Origin: Nodosilinea sp. E11
GTDB lineage: Bacteria > Cyanobacteriota > Cyanobacteriia > Phormidesmidales > Phormidesmidaceae
Assembly: GCF_032813545.1 (NCBI RefSeq)
Contig: NZ_CP136520.1
Location: 986,001-1,050,000 of the forward strand
DNA: 64,000 bases
Reading direction: 5' to 3'
Position 1 is the first letter of the stretch. Each line of letters starts with the position of its first letter. A program made the position numbers and the translations under genes. Positions 26,082 through 34,600 of this stretch are shown one piece after another. The notes beneath the pieces were generated by a model that saw nothing but the letters and a program-made list of their open reading frames with translations, searched no databases and was not told where the DNA came from.

Positions 26082-26903
26082 TTAACCTTCGCTAGTCCCC
26101 GCTAGTTTGACCTTCTTGGCCAAACCAACAGCCTGTAGCAGGCGAATGGTCATCCAAGTAACGTCAACTTCCCACCACTTAAGACCATGGCGCGCCGAAT
26201 ACTGGTAGGCGTGGTGGTTGTTGTGCCAACCCTCGCCATAGGTGACGACAGCCACCCACCAGCAGTTGGTCGATTTGTCATCGGTTTCGTGGCTGCGATA
26301 GCCGAACTTGTGGGTGGCGCTGTTGACCAACCAGGTGCAGTGGTAAACCACTACCAGGCGCACAAAGATGCCCCACAGCACAAAGGGCCAGCCGCCTAGG
26401 GCATAGAGCACCACGCCCAATGCGATCTGGAGCGGCAGAAAATAATGTTCGCAAAACAAATAGAAGCGATCGTCTTTGATATCGCGGATGAAACGATCGA
26501 CATCGTGGCGAGCCGGAACGTCGCGTAGCATCCAACCCATATGACTCCACCAAAAGCCTTTGTTAGAGTCGTGATGGTCGAGGTTTTGGTCAGAGTAGGC
26601 ATGGTGGTGGCGGTGCAGACCAATCCACATAATCGGACCGTGCTGGCAGGCCAGGGTGCCGCAAAAGACAAAGAAATACTCTAGCCACTTGGGCACGGTA
26701 AAGCTGCGGTGAGAAACCAGCCGGTGCCAACCCAGGGTAATGCCGAGACAGCCGGTGACCCAATGCAGCAGCAGCGCTACCCCAATGGCGGCCCAAGAAA
26801 AGTTGGCGGGCAAAAACGCCAGGGCCGCCATACTGTGGACAAAGATCATAAAGCCAAGGGTGACCCAATCGCGGGACAAACGCTCGGTAGTTATAGCAGT
26901 CAT
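26082..26903 (-). CDS. desC: Acyl-lipid/acyl-CoA delta-9 desaturase
   Basis: The membrane di-iron desaturase shows its three histidine boxes: HRLVSHR (about residue 61), HRHHHAY (about 98) and HNNHHAY (about 235). Hydrophobic segments occur at about 15-55 and 165-190. In cyanobacteria DesC makes the first double bond in stearoyl chains of membrane lipids. Length (273) is normal. Upstream is a large stem-loop at 26997-27061; it may be regulatory, as desaturase genes often respond to temperature. Confidence 0.93.
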   Translation of the reverse strand: MTAITTERLSRDWVTLGFMIFVHSMAALAFLPANFSWAAIGVALLLHWVTGCLGITLGWHRLVSHRSFTVPKWLEYFFVFCGTLACQHGPIMWIGLHRHHHAYSDQNLDHHDSNKGFWWSHMGWMLRDVPARHDVDRFIRDIKDDRFYLFCEHYFLPLQIALGVVLYALGGWPFVLWGIFVRLVVVYHCTWLVNSATHKFGYRSHETDDKSTNCWWVAVVTYGEGWHNNHHAYQYSARHGLKWWEVDVTWMTIRLLQAVGLAKKVKLAGTSEG

Positions 26904-26996
26904 GCAAAAGTCTCAGAATTTTGGACAAATGACCCAGCAGAAATTCTAGGCCAGAATTTTGCGCAGGCGGAGTAAATGTAGGGGAGAATTGTTAAC

Positions 26997-27061
26997 CGAA
27001 TCCAAGTCCAGAAATGGAGGTTGGTCGGTGAGAAACCAACCGATTCTGGGTTGGACTTGAT
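26997..27061. promoter_or_regulatory. Large stem-loop between divergent desC and PLP-lyase genes
   Basis: An outer pair (TCCAAGTCCAGAA with TTCTGGGTTGGACTT) and an inner pair (GGTTGGT with ACCAACC) enclose GGTGAGAA. The structure lies about 90 bp upstream of desC and 50-110 bp upstream of the divergent gene. It could be an operator or a transcript leader hairpin. Confidence 0.5.
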
Positions 27062-27112
27062 ATCCCCCTGTTTCTTAACGAAAAATTTCAACCATTGCAA
27101 CCATCAAACCTA

Positions 27113-28321
27113 ATGATGCCGCCAGACTCGACACTTCTTCCGATTTTTTATGGAATTGACGCTCAGGTCAAGCAAAATCTGTCGCGGGTGCTAGGAGCCT
27201 TTCGACAGCACCGGGTAGGTAGCCACCACTTTAACAGCGTGTCGGGCTATGGCCACGACGACCTAGGCCGTGACACCCTCGATCGCGTGTTTGCCGACAT
27301 TGTGCAGGCAGAAGCTGCTCTGGTGCGATCGCAGTTTGTGTCTGGCACCCATGCGATCGCCTGCGCGTTGTACGGGGTGCTGCGCCCCGGTGATGAAATG
27401 CTAGCCGTAGCGGGCACCCCCTACGACACCCTAGAAGAAGTAATTGGTCTACGCAGCAAAGGCCAGGGATCGTTAGCCGAGTTTGGAGTGTCCTATCGAG
27501 AGTTACCATTGACTGCCGCCCACAACCTTGACTGGGATGCCCTGGCCACAGCAGTCAGGCCCAATACCCGACTGGTGCACATCCAGCGGTCATGTGGCTA
27601 TAGTTGGCGTTCAACCCTTACCATAGCGGAAATCGAAACCATCGTCCGTACGATCAAGGCCCAGAATCCCGACGTTGTCTGTTTTGTCGATAACTGCTAC
27701 GGCGAATTTTTAGAAGACCGTGAACCCACCGCCGTGGGAGCCGATCTGATCGCCGGGTCACTCATTAAAAATCCGGGCGGCACCATTGCGCCCACCGGCG
27801 GTTATGTCGCTGGCCGCGCCGACCTAGTCGCGGCTGCCGCCTGTCGCCTCACCGCTCCGGGTATTGGGGCCAGCGGCGGATCGAGCCTTAACCTCAACCG
27901 GTTGCTATACCAAGGCTTGTTTTTGGCCCCCCAAATGGTAGGCGAAGCCATGAAGGGCAACTATTTGCTGGCCACCACCTTCGATGCCTTGGGCTATCCA
28001 GTCAACCCGGCCCCTAGTGCTCCCCGCGACGTCATTCAGGCCATTCGACTGGGGTCGCCGGAGAAGCTAATTGCCTTCTGCAAGGCTGTACAGCAGCATT
28101 CACCTATTGATGCCTACGTCGAACCCGTGCCGGCCGCCATGCCTGGCTACGACAGCGATCTGGTGATGGCTGGGGGCACCTTTATCGATGGCAGCACCTC
28201 AGAGCTTTCCGCCGATGGCCCCCTGCGGGAGCCCTATATTGTCTACTGCCAGGGCGGCACCCACTGGACCCACGTAGCTTTGGCCCTGGAAGCCGCGATC
28301 GCTGCGATCGGACCGCTTTGA
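27113..28321 (+). CDS. PLP-dependent lyase, aluminium-resistance/YnbB family
   Basis: This family is related to cystathionine gamma-lyase and methionine gamma-lyase. Seen: SQFVSGTHAIACALYGVLRP, VCFVDNCYGEFLE (aspartate facing PLP), and GSLIKNPGGTIAPTGGYV with the Lys that should bind PLP. The ATGs at 27113 or 27116 are better starts than the TTG at 27095. Length about 400, normal. The substrate in cyanobacteria is not established. A terminator shared with the convergent psaL follows. Confidence 0.85.
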   Translation: MMPPDSTLLPIFYGIDAQVKQNLSRVLGAFRQHRVGSHHFNSVSGYGHDDLGRDTLDRVFADIVQAEAALVRSQFVSGTHAIACALYGVLRPGDEMLAVAGTPYDTLEEVIGLRSKGQGSLAEFGVSYRELPLTAAHNLDWDALATAVRPNTRLVHIQRSCGYSWRSTLTIAEIETIVRTIKAQNPDVVCFVDNCYGEFLEDREPTAVGADLIAGSLIKNPGGTIAPTGGYVAGRADLVAAAACRLTAPGIGASGGSSLNLNRLLYQGLFLAPQMVGEAMKGNYLLATTFDALGYPVNPAPSAPRDVIQAIRLGSPEKLIAFCKAVQQHSPIDAYVEPVPAAMPGYDSDLVMAGGTFIDGSTSELSADGPLREPYIVYCQGGTHWTHVALALEAAIAAIGPL

Positions 28322-28357
28322 GGGCACACCTCCTCTCACGCTACGCAACCTAAAAGC

Positions 28358-28393
28358 AGAGGGGGCGATGGACAGTTATCCATCGCCCCCTCT
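28358..28393. terminator. Bidirectional terminator between PLP lyase and psaL
   Basis: AGAGGGGGCGATGG pairs perfectly with CCATCGCCCCCTCT around an 8-bp loop, with T-rich bases after it in the forward direction. Two and a half tandem copies of CAGAGCAAAAGTTG follow at about 28396-28435. Confidence 0.88.
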
Positions 28394-28434
28394 TACAGAG
28401 CAAAAGTTGCAGAGCAAAAGTTGCAGAGCAAACC

Positions 28435-28917
28435 CTAGCTGTGGCCGCCGCTGACCAGCGTGGTCAACATGGGCAAATTAGCCGCCAGCAGGTAGGCGAA
28501 GGTAGCCCCGCCAATGCCGCCGATCAAAAAGCTACCGGCAAACTCACTCCAGCCTTCGTCGGTTTCGAGGCTAGCAGGAGGAGTAAAGGGAGTCGTGGTT
28601 TTGGTGACGGCATCGTTAACGCCAGCACCCGAGTAGATCGAGAGGCAAGCGGTCAAAATTACCACCAGACCCGCCGCACTCAGGAGTCCAGCCAGGCCAG
28701 GAATGTCAGAATCCCGCAGGGGGCCGAGTAGGGCAAAGGGGCCGTAGAGGAAATAGCCGTGGGCCATGCCAATTTCGAGGCCGCGACGCTGGGGCGAAAG
28801 CCCTTTGCGGTAGGCGGGCAGGTTGCCAATAAAAGCCTTAGAAAACCCAGAGGAATTGATCGGCGTCTCTAGATTGCCGATTTGTGGATCCCCAGCGGGC
28901 TGAATTAGATCTGTCAT
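28435..28917 (-). CDS. psaL: Photosystem I subunit XI
   Basis: PsaL is a thylakoid subunit needed for photosystem I trimer formation. The ATG at 28917 starts MTDLIQPAGDPQIGNLETPI, the family's usual front; FIGNLPAYRKGLSPQRRGLEIG and GYFLYGPFALLGPLRD are conserved. Helices follow at about residues 70-95 and 130-155, ending with SGGHS. It lies after psaF and psaJ on the same strand, separated from psaJ by a terminator-like hairpin, so it probably has its own promoter. Confidence 0.97.
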   Translation of the reverse strand: MTDLIQPAGDPQIGNLETPINSSGFSKAFIGNLPAYRKGLSPQRRGLEIGMAHGYFLYGPFALLGPLRDSDIPGLAGLLSAAGLVVILTACLSIYSGAGVNDAVTKTTTPFTPPASLETDEGWSEFAGSFLIGGIGGATFAYLLAANLPMLTTLVSGGHS

Positions 28918-28956
28918 GGGGGAGTATCTCCAACTCAAACAAAATCACAGCAAATG

Positions 28957-29000
28957 AAAAGACGGTTTTTAGAGGCCGTTGAGTCTATAAAAACCATCTC
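28957..29000 (-). terminator. Terminator after psaJ
   Basis: On the reverse strand AGATGGTTTTTATAGA pairs with TCTAAAAACCGTCT and is followed by TTTTC. It should end or weaken transcription of psaF-psaJ before psaL. Confidence 0.7.
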
Positions 29001-29038
29001 TGCTTCAGGTTCAAAACCTGTTTTCTAAGTCGCCTTCC

Positions 29039-29164
29039 CTAGGGATGCAGCAGCAAATCGGGAAAGAAACGGTTGAACTCAATCAAAACACCGGCGGTAA
29101 TCACCATCCACACGGTGGCTAGCACCGGGGCAGAAGACAGATACCGAAGCAAGTTATTGTCCAT
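29039..29164 (-). CDS. psaJ: Photosystem I subunit IX, small
   Basis: The 41-residue protein reads [20 protein letters not shown] and then [21 protein letters not shown], the PsaJ sequence pattern: a single thylakoid membrane helix with a conserved N-terminal LxRYLS and C-terminal EFNRFFPD. It binds next to PsaF. The gene is short. It follows psaF after 38 bp and is surely in its operon. Confidence 0.97.
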   Translation of the reverse strand: MDNNLLRYLSSAPVLATVWMVITAGVLIEFNRFFPDLLLHP

Positions 29165-29202
29165 TGTCTAGTTCTCCTGGATAGTTTTCCTTGGGCTAGG
29201 CG

Positions 29203-29703
29203 CTAGCGAGGAGATACAGTGATCTCGTCGTCTTTGGCAAACATGGCACCGCTAGCAATATCTTTGAAAGCAGCGAGGGGCCAGGCGAACCCAGTCAGCA
29301 TGCACTTAATGGCCAGGGGCACATCAATGATGATCTCATTGTCTTCGGGGTTCTTGCGACCCCGCACTGTAATCACGTAGGCACGACCGACCCAGCCAAT
29401 CCAGCCTGCAATGTACAGAAACAAAAGACTGGGAATGAGAAACTCCCCGGCATGGGCCAGGTCGCCGTCTACAACCAGGTGGGGCAGGCCGTCGCTGCCG
29501 CACAGCAGGGTAGAGCTACCGTAAAAATCGAATCGAGCCTTGGCCGATTCAGTCTTGGCACCAGCGGCCCGCTTCAGAAAAGCCTCGTTTTGGCCACAGG
29601 GGGTCAGACCGGATACATTGTCGCCAGCCAGGCTAGCGGATGCCGGGGCAGTAAACCCAAACCAGAGAAACACTACGAGCGCTACAGCAAAAAACCGTCG
29701 CAT
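29203..29703 (-). CDS. psaF: Photosystem I subunit III (plastocyanin/cytochrome docking)
   Basis: The 166-residue protein starts with a signal peptide for the thylakoid lumen (ending PASAS). The mature part has [15 protein letters not shown] and [20 protein letters not shown] with two cysteines, then a helix ([18 protein letters not shown]) and the family's C-terminal [18 protein letters not shown]. PsaF sits on the lumenal side near the donor site and anchors PsaJ. The start is the ATG; psaJ is directly downstream. Confidence 0.97.
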   Translation of the reverse strand: MRRFFAVALVVFLWFGFTAPASASLAGDNVSGLTPCGQNEAFLKRAAGAKTESAKARFDFYGSSTLLCGSDGLPHLVVDGDLAHAGEFLIPSLLFLYIAGWIGWVGRAYVITVRGRKNPEDNEIIIDVPLAIKCMLTGFAWPLAAFKDIASGAMFAKDDEITVSPR

Positions 29704-29912
29704 AAACTGTTCCTTTTAATTACCTAAGAAACTAGGGCGCTTTGAACGTAAAGTTAAGTTTTTTGAACAAAAATTCACCCAACTTGGTCGCCATAATACC
29801 CCGCAGCCGAACCCCCGTAAAGCTAAGATCGGTGGGGTGTTTACATCTCTACAAATTACGGCCGGGATCACCCTGATCTCGCTTAACAGTATCTCTTAGT
29901 GTGGCATGGGTA

Positions 29913-30971
29913 ATGGCGACGATATTGGCGTTAGAAACTAGTTGTGATGAAACGGCGGCGGCGGTCGTGCGCGATCGCACCGTACTCAGCAGCGTAGTCG
30001 CCTCTCAAATTAATATCCACCAGCCCTACGGCGGCATTGTGCCCGAGGTGGCCTCTCGGTATCACGTCACCGCCGTAGGAGAGAGTATTAGCGCCGCCCT
30101 AGATCAGGCGGGCCTGCATTGGGCCGAGATTGACGGCGTGGCCACCACCTGTGCCCCTGGCCTGGTGGGGGCACTTTTAGTGGGCCTGACCGCAGGCAAA
30201 ACCCTGGCCATGGTTCACCAAAAGCCGTTCCTGGGCATTCACCATCTCGAAGGGCACATCTATGCCAACTACTTGGCTCACCCCGACCTCCAGCCGCCCT
30301 ACCTGTGTCTACTGGTCTCCGGCGGGCATACCAGCTTGATCTACGTCAAAGACTGTGGCCACTACCAGACCCTGGGCCAGACCCGCGACGATGCGGCGGG
30401 AGAAGCCTTTGATAAAGTGGCTCGACTGCTGGGGTTAGACTACCCCGGCGGCCCGGTGATCGACCGCTTGGCCCAACAGGGCAACCCCCAGGCGTTTCCG
30501 CTGCCCGAGGGCAATATTTCGCTGCCTGGGGGGGGCTTTCATCCCTACGACTCGAGCTTCAGCGGGCTAAAAACGGCGGTGCTGCGCCTAGTCGAAAAAC
30601 TCAGGGCCGAGGGAGTAGACCCGCTGCCCATCCATGACCTAGCCGCCAGCTTTCAAGCCACGGTGGCCCGCAGCTTAACAAAACGGGTAATGGCCTGTGC
30701 CCAAGCCTACGGTCTGACTACCGTAGCCCTAGGGGGTGGGGTAGCCGCCAACAGCGGCCTGCGCCACCAGCTCCAACAAGCGGCTGAGCAACAGGGCCTG
30801 CGGGTGATGATTCCACCGCTGAGTCTGTGCACCGACAACGCGGCCATGATCGGCTGTGCCGCCGCCGACCACCTCAATCGAGGGCACCGCTCGACTCTGG
30901 CGCTCGGGGTACAGTCTCGGCTCGATCTAGCCCGAGTTATGGAGCTCTACCAGCCTATCCCAATGGCTTAA
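29913..30971 (+). CDS. tsaD: tRNA N6-threonylcarbamoyladenosine synthase, TsaD subunit
   Basis: TsaD transfers threonylcarbamoyl to A37 of tRNAs that read ANN codons, with TsaB, TsaC and TsaE. The ATG at 29913 gives [20 protein letters not shown], the classical start; an in-frame GTG lies 12 bases upstream. [10 protein letters not shown] holds the metal-binding histidines, and LLVSGGHT and [11 protein letters not shown] are ASKHA-type nucleotide motifs. About 353 residues, normal. It lies divergent from psaF with a 200-bp promoter spacer. Confidence 0.97.
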   Translation: MATILALETSCDETAAAVVRDRTVLSSVVASQINIHQPYGGIVPEVASRYHVTAVGESISAALDQAGLHWAEIDGVATTCAPGLVGALLVGLTAGKTLAMVHQKPFLGIHHLEGHIYANYLAHPDLQPPYLCLLVSGGHTSLIYVKDCGHYQTLGQTRDDAAGEAFDKVARLLGLDYPGGPVIDRLAQQGNPQAFPLPEGNISLPGGGFHPYDSSFSGLKTAVLRLVEKLRAEGVDPLPIHDLAASFQATVARSLTKRVMACAQAYGLTTVALGGGVAANSGLRHQLQQAAEQQGLRVMIPPLSLCTDNAAMIGCAAADHLNRGHRSTLALGVQSRLDLARVMELYQPIPMA

Positions 30972-31049
30972 CGCTAGACTAAAGGGTGTCTGGCAAGAGT
31001 CTGTCTGGCAACCTTCTGAGCTATAGCCCAGAAGCCAAGTCTAATCTCA

Positions 31050-31472
31050 ATGAGTTTTATGATTACATCGCATGATTCTCAGCCTCGGCAGATTTCGTCC
31101 TGGGCGATGGTAGGCGGTCTGGCCCTAGGGTCACTGCTGATTGTGGGCTGTGGCCCCCAGGGGGGTAGCGGCGGCGCAGACAGCGCTAACACCTACGAAG
31201 CCCAGCTAGCCGATCACTTAACCACTACCGGCAGTGTGATGTATGGCACCCACTGGTGCCCCTACTGCGCCGATCAAAAAGACATGTTTCAAGCCGCTGT
31301 CGATCGCGTGCCCTACGTAGAGTGCGACGCCGACGGCGAAAATGCCCAACCAGAACTCTGCCAGCAGCGAGGGATTCAGGGCTATCCCACCTGGGAAATT
31401 GACGGTCAGTTGTATCCTGGGGTGAAATCCCTAGATGAATTAGCCGCTCTATCGCGCTTCTCAGCCCAGTAA
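31050..31472 (+). CDS. Thioredoxin-like lipoprotein
   Basis: The 140-residue protein has a hydrophobic leader with the lipobox-like LLIVGCG, so Cys 34 is probably lipidated. The mature part has VMYGTHWCPYCADQKDMFQ, with the WCPYC redox motif, then a Cys pair (ECDADG and LCQQRG) and GYPTWEIDGQLYPG with the cis-proline. This is like the thioredoxin domain attached to cyanobacterial VKOR-type disulfide enzymes. It may work in disulfide exchange outside the plasma membrane. A metal-sensor gene follows. Confidence 0.85.
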   Translation: MSFMITSHDSQPRQISSWAMVGGLALGSLLIVGCGPQGGSGGADSANTYEAQLADHLTTTGSVMYGTHWCPYCADQKDMFQAAVDRVPYVECDADGENAQPELCQQRGIQGYPTWEIDGQLYPGVKSLDELAALSRFSAQ

Positions 31473-31536
31473 AGTTATCTGGAACTGCCAGACGGCAGAG
31501 ACTAAGGTTTGATGATGTTTATCAAGATCACCTCCC

Positions 31537-31884
31537 TTGCAAAATCCTAGCTCCCAGCCCCATCCTCACCTGCACGAGGTCGACATCAGCGCCGACAGCA
31601 GTGCTCATCCCCACATCCACGACCCTGAGTCGCTGCGGCGGATTGTCAATCGTCTGGCCCGCATTGAGGGTCACATTCGCGGTATCAAGACGATGGTGCA
31701 GGAGAGTCGTCCCTGCCCCGATGTTCTGGTGCAGGTGGCTGCCGTGCGCGGGGCCTTAGATCGGGTAGCCCGCATCATTCTTGACGAACACCTGACCGAA
31801 TGTATTGGCCGCGCCGCCGAAGACGGCAATATTGAGGCCGAAATTGCCGAACTCAAGGCCGCGCTCGATCGCTTCTTGCCGTAG
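31537..31884 (+). CDS. CsoR/RcnR family metal sensor, InrS-like
   Basis: The 115-residue repressor has the DUF156 (CsoR/RcnR) core: RRIVNRLARIEGHIRGIKTMV, a Cys in RPCPDVLVQVAA, then ILDEHLTECI with His and Cys. The His-rich N-terminus (HPHLHEVD, HPHIHDPE) and the Cys-His-Cys set match the nickel sensor InrS of Synechocystis. The only plausible start in frame is TTG, because a TGA lies eight codons upstream. It could control a metal exporter elsewhere; the only near gene on its strand is the redox lipoprotein. Confidence 0.85.
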   Translation: MQNPSSQPHPHLHEVDISADSSAHPHIHDPESLRRIVNRLARIEGHIRGIKTMVQESRPCPDVLVQVAAVRGALDRVARIILDEHLTECIGRAAEDGNIEAEIAELKAALDRFLP

Positions 31885-31950
31885 GTTTGCAGCAGCCGGT
31901 TATCGGGTTGAGGGCAAGCCTGAAACCAATAACCGATCGCTATTTTTTGC

Positions 31951-32364
31951 TTAGGCTGCGATAAATCGTTTGTGCTCACGCAGCAGGTGACGCTCAAATT
32001 GCCTCACCCAATGGCTAAAGCGATCGCTCTCTTGAGCAGTGGCAAAGGTGGGTGGATGGCGCAATAGCAAGGCCACGTACTCTTCTTTGGTACGAACGAC
32101 AATCGCACTCTGCTGGTCTAAGTCAATGGAGATATGGGAAAATCCCTCCAGCTTGAGAGATGCCATCAACAGTGACTTGAGTCCCAGGGCCTGAAACACC
32201 AGCTGCACCCAGCTGGTACTTTCGTTGTCGGCGGTGATGAAATATTCACGGGGGAGACCGCTGAAATCAAAAATAGCAACCCCAATAATATTCTCCAACT
32301 GGGCGTCTTGGGTAGAGAGGGAGGGCGCAGGCTGCGCCGGTACCGATGCCTTAGCCGTAGTCAT
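31951..32364 (-). CDS. Roadblock/LC7-like small protein (tentative)
   Basis: The 137-residue protein has LENIIGVAIFDFSGLPREYF and then ISIDLDQQSAIVVRTKEEYVA; a beta-alpha-beta arrangement of this sort occurs in Roadblock/LC7 and profilin-like proteins that regulate small GTPases. No GTPase gene is adjacent. The adenylate cyclase gene lies 130 bp upstream on the same strand, so a signalling role is possible. The fold call is inferred from pattern only. Confidence 0.5.
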   Translation of the reverse strand: MTTAKASVPAQPAPSLSTQDAQLENIIGVAIFDFSGLPREYFITADNESTSWVQLVFQALGLKSLLMASLKLEGFSHISIDLDQQSAIVVRTKEEYVALLLRHPPTFATAQESDRFSHWVRQFERHLLREHKRFIAA

Positions 32365-32495
32365 AGACCAATGAAGATGACACAGAATGCTGAATAGTCA
32401 GGCCTAGGACAGAACCGGCCTGAAGAGGAACTCCCCTTAACGTTAGCTTACCCAGTCGCCCGATCAAAATCGTGGTTACCGGCTAGACGTTGAGC

Positions 32496-34070
32496 CTAGA
32501 TCGAATGGACGGTAGCTACAAAGGTTTTTTGCCGTAAAAAGTAAGTGCGCATGGGGCCTTTTCCCTTGACCAATACCTCTCCACGCAGGTCAAGATCATA
32601 GCTGTCTTTGAGGCAGTGATAGGTAGTCTCAGTTACCTGAATGTGATCGGCGACGCCGAACGACTCCATGCGGCTCGCCGTGTTGACGGTGTCACCCCAG
32701 AGGTCATAAATAAATTTTTTGGTGCCGATCACCCCAGCCACCACGGGGCCAGTGTTGATGCCAATGCGTAGGCGGAAAGCTTTGCCGGTGCGATCGCTAA
32801 AGGTCTGGGCCATAGCCTGCATATCCAAAGCCATATCGGCTACGGCCTGGGCGTGGTCATGGCGCTCGTAGGGTATGCCTCCCACCGCCATATAGGCATC
32901 GCCAATGGTCTTAATTTTCTCCAGCTGGTGCTGCTCGGCCAGATGGTCAAATTGAGAAAACACATCGTTGAGCAGCGCGACTAGTTCCTGCGGGCTCAGG
33001 GTTTCAGACAGCTGTGTAAACTCTACAATGTCGGCAAACAGCACAGTGACTTCGGCAAAGTGATCGGCAATGGTGCTGCGCCCCTGTTTAAGGCGAGTGG
33101 CAATGGGCAAAGGCAAAATATTCAGCAAAAGCTGCTCCGACTTTTCTTTTTCTGCTTGCAGGGCTTGGCGAGCCTGCTCGCGCTCGGCCACCACACCCGC
33201 TAAGATCAGCGCCGTAAACGTGAGCACACAGAGATAGGCCTGCAAATGCAACAGCGCCAAATTTTGATTGGGGAAAGCGGGCACAAGGGTCCCTGCCGCT
33301 TGGGTAATTCCCCAGGTGGCGATTACGGTGACCAGAGCGGAGCCTAAAGCCGCCCCAAAGGGCCCTAACCGCAACGCTGCCCACATCACGACCGGAAAAA
33401 GCATGTAACTCAAGCTGTAGTGACTGTCGGCGGTACAGAATACATACCAGCTCAGCGCGATTAAAACAGCCAACCACAGCCCGATTAGGGGGGCGTAGCA
33501 ATTACGAAACCGCCGTATACCCTGCTGCCAGGTAATCATCAGAGAGGTAATTAACACGACCCCGGTTACATTGCTAATCCACCAGCTAAACCAGGCCGAG
33601 AAATAGGTCGCCCAGACCATAGGGGTCATCAAGCAAAAGTAGGTGATGCCTACCGTAGCGCTAAAGATAGCTGTGGCTACGGCCCCCAGACCAATGAAGG
33701 CTCCCACATCTTTAACCCGAGCGAGCGAGTTGCTGAAACCGACCCGACGCAACAGCCAAACCCCCATTAGCGGCTGAAGAGTGTTGTTGACGGCGGCAAC
33801 CAGATGCCAGTGCCAGTCTAGATCAGAGGAGGTGAGGGTAAATAAGAGCGACCCCACGGTGATTCCCGGGGTCAGGGGGGCCCCCGTCAGCAGTAAAACG
33901 CCTTGGCTGTAGCCCGCTGGGGGCCAAATGGGTAGAACCGGCTCCCCGTCACCAAATAGAATAGTGAATTGAAGACTGAGTTTGGCCACAATAAAATAGC
34001 CCGCTGCCACAGCTAAAAGCTTGGGCCACCCTCGGCTGAAGTGCTGAACCGACGATAAAGCATTAGCCAT
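32496..34070 (-). CDS. MASE1-type class III adenylate cyclase
   Basis: The 524-residue protein has about eight N-terminal membrane helices (MASE1 type: VAKLSLQFTILFGDGEPVLP and IWPPAGYSQGVLLL). A short coiled coil around residues 295-325 leads to the cyclase domain. There VLFADIVEFTQLS carries the metal-binding Asp, LEKIKTIGDAYMAVGG has the Lys for adenine, and DLWGDTVNTASRMES has the second Asp. The Lys-Asp pair argues for ATP over GTP. It probably makes cAMP in response to a membrane cue. Length and order are normal. Confidence 0.9.
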   Translation of the reverse strand: MANALSSVQHFSRGWPKLLAVAAGYFIVAKLSLQFTILFGDGEPVLPIWPPAGYSQGVLLLTGAPLTPGITVGSLLFTLTSSDLDWHWHLVAAVNNTLQPLMGVWLLRRVGFSNSLARVKDVGAFIGLGAVATAIFSATVGITYFCLMTPMVWATYFSAWFSWWISNVTGVVLITSLMITWQQGIRRFRNCYAPLIGLWLAVLIALSWYVFCTADSHYSLSYMLFPVVMWAALRLGPFGAALGSALVTVIATWGITQAAGTLVPAFPNQNLALLHLQAYLCVLTFTALILAGVVAEREQARQALQAEKEKSEQLLLNILPLPIATRLKQGRSTIADHFAEVTVLFADIVEFTQLSETLSPQELVALLNDVFSQFDHLAEQHQLEKIKTIGDAYMAVGGIPYERHDHAQAVADMALDMQAMAQTFSDRTGKAFRLRIGINTGPVVAGVIGTKKFIYDLWGDTVNTASRMESFGVADHIQVTETTYHCLKDSYDLDLRGEVLVKGKGPMRTYFLRQKTFVATVHSI

Positions 34071-34600
34071 TGATAACCCTAAATGGAAATGACAAACCCT
34101 TCAAGCGACGGGCTCCTATCCGGTGGAGCATAGCGGCTCTAGCCCGTTCGATAGTGGTAATAATGACTCTGATTAAATCAGCAGCAGGACGAAAAACAGC
34201 GCCTCTACATTAAGTCTTAGCGTTGTCAGATTTGGGATAAACCAGGTCATTCGGTCTTAGCGTCGATGAGCCTTGGGTGTAAACCTCACCGTCTCGGCGT
34301 TAAATTCCGCATTGGGGTAGTCGCTAGGCCTGGCCTAGTCCTTTTTGGGGGCCTTTATAGCTGTAGCCAGTTTGGTTACGACATTTCCCCTAAGAACGGT
34401 TGAACGGTTGAACGTTCTTAGATTTCTGGATGTCCTAACCCAGGTGACTATGGCTATAGCTATCAGCCTAAAAACATTAAGGAAACCGTAGACGATGTTC
34501 AAAGGGTCGCTAAAAATCGTATGGTTTTTAGAGGACACCGCACCCCCACAGCGGCTTTCATCTCACGTTATTTGTGTTCGCAAGAGACTCAGCATTGTCT
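34071..34600. other. Long acs upstream region with a MITE-like element
   Basis: This 530-bp spacer between the divergent cyclase and acs genes holds a family B element (34357-34461). The remainder has no gene that I trust; the final 100 bp before the ATG should hold the acs promoter. Confidence 0.6.
34357..34461. repeat. MITE-like element family B, copy 1
   Basis: The element begins TATAGCTGTAGCCAGTTTGG and ends AGGTGACTATGGCTATAG, which are imperfect inverted repeats. Inside are repeated 'GAACGGTTGAACG' palindromes flanked by CTAAG and CTTAG. Copies at 36821 (inverted) and 45664 share the ends and the motif TTTCTGGATGTCCTAACCCA. Two of the copies bracket acs. Confidence 0.8.

Noticed and set aside
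28396-28435. CRISPR-like or tandem array CAGAGCAAAAGTTG
   Set aside because: Two and a half directly abutting 14-bp copies without spacers: a simple tandem duplication.
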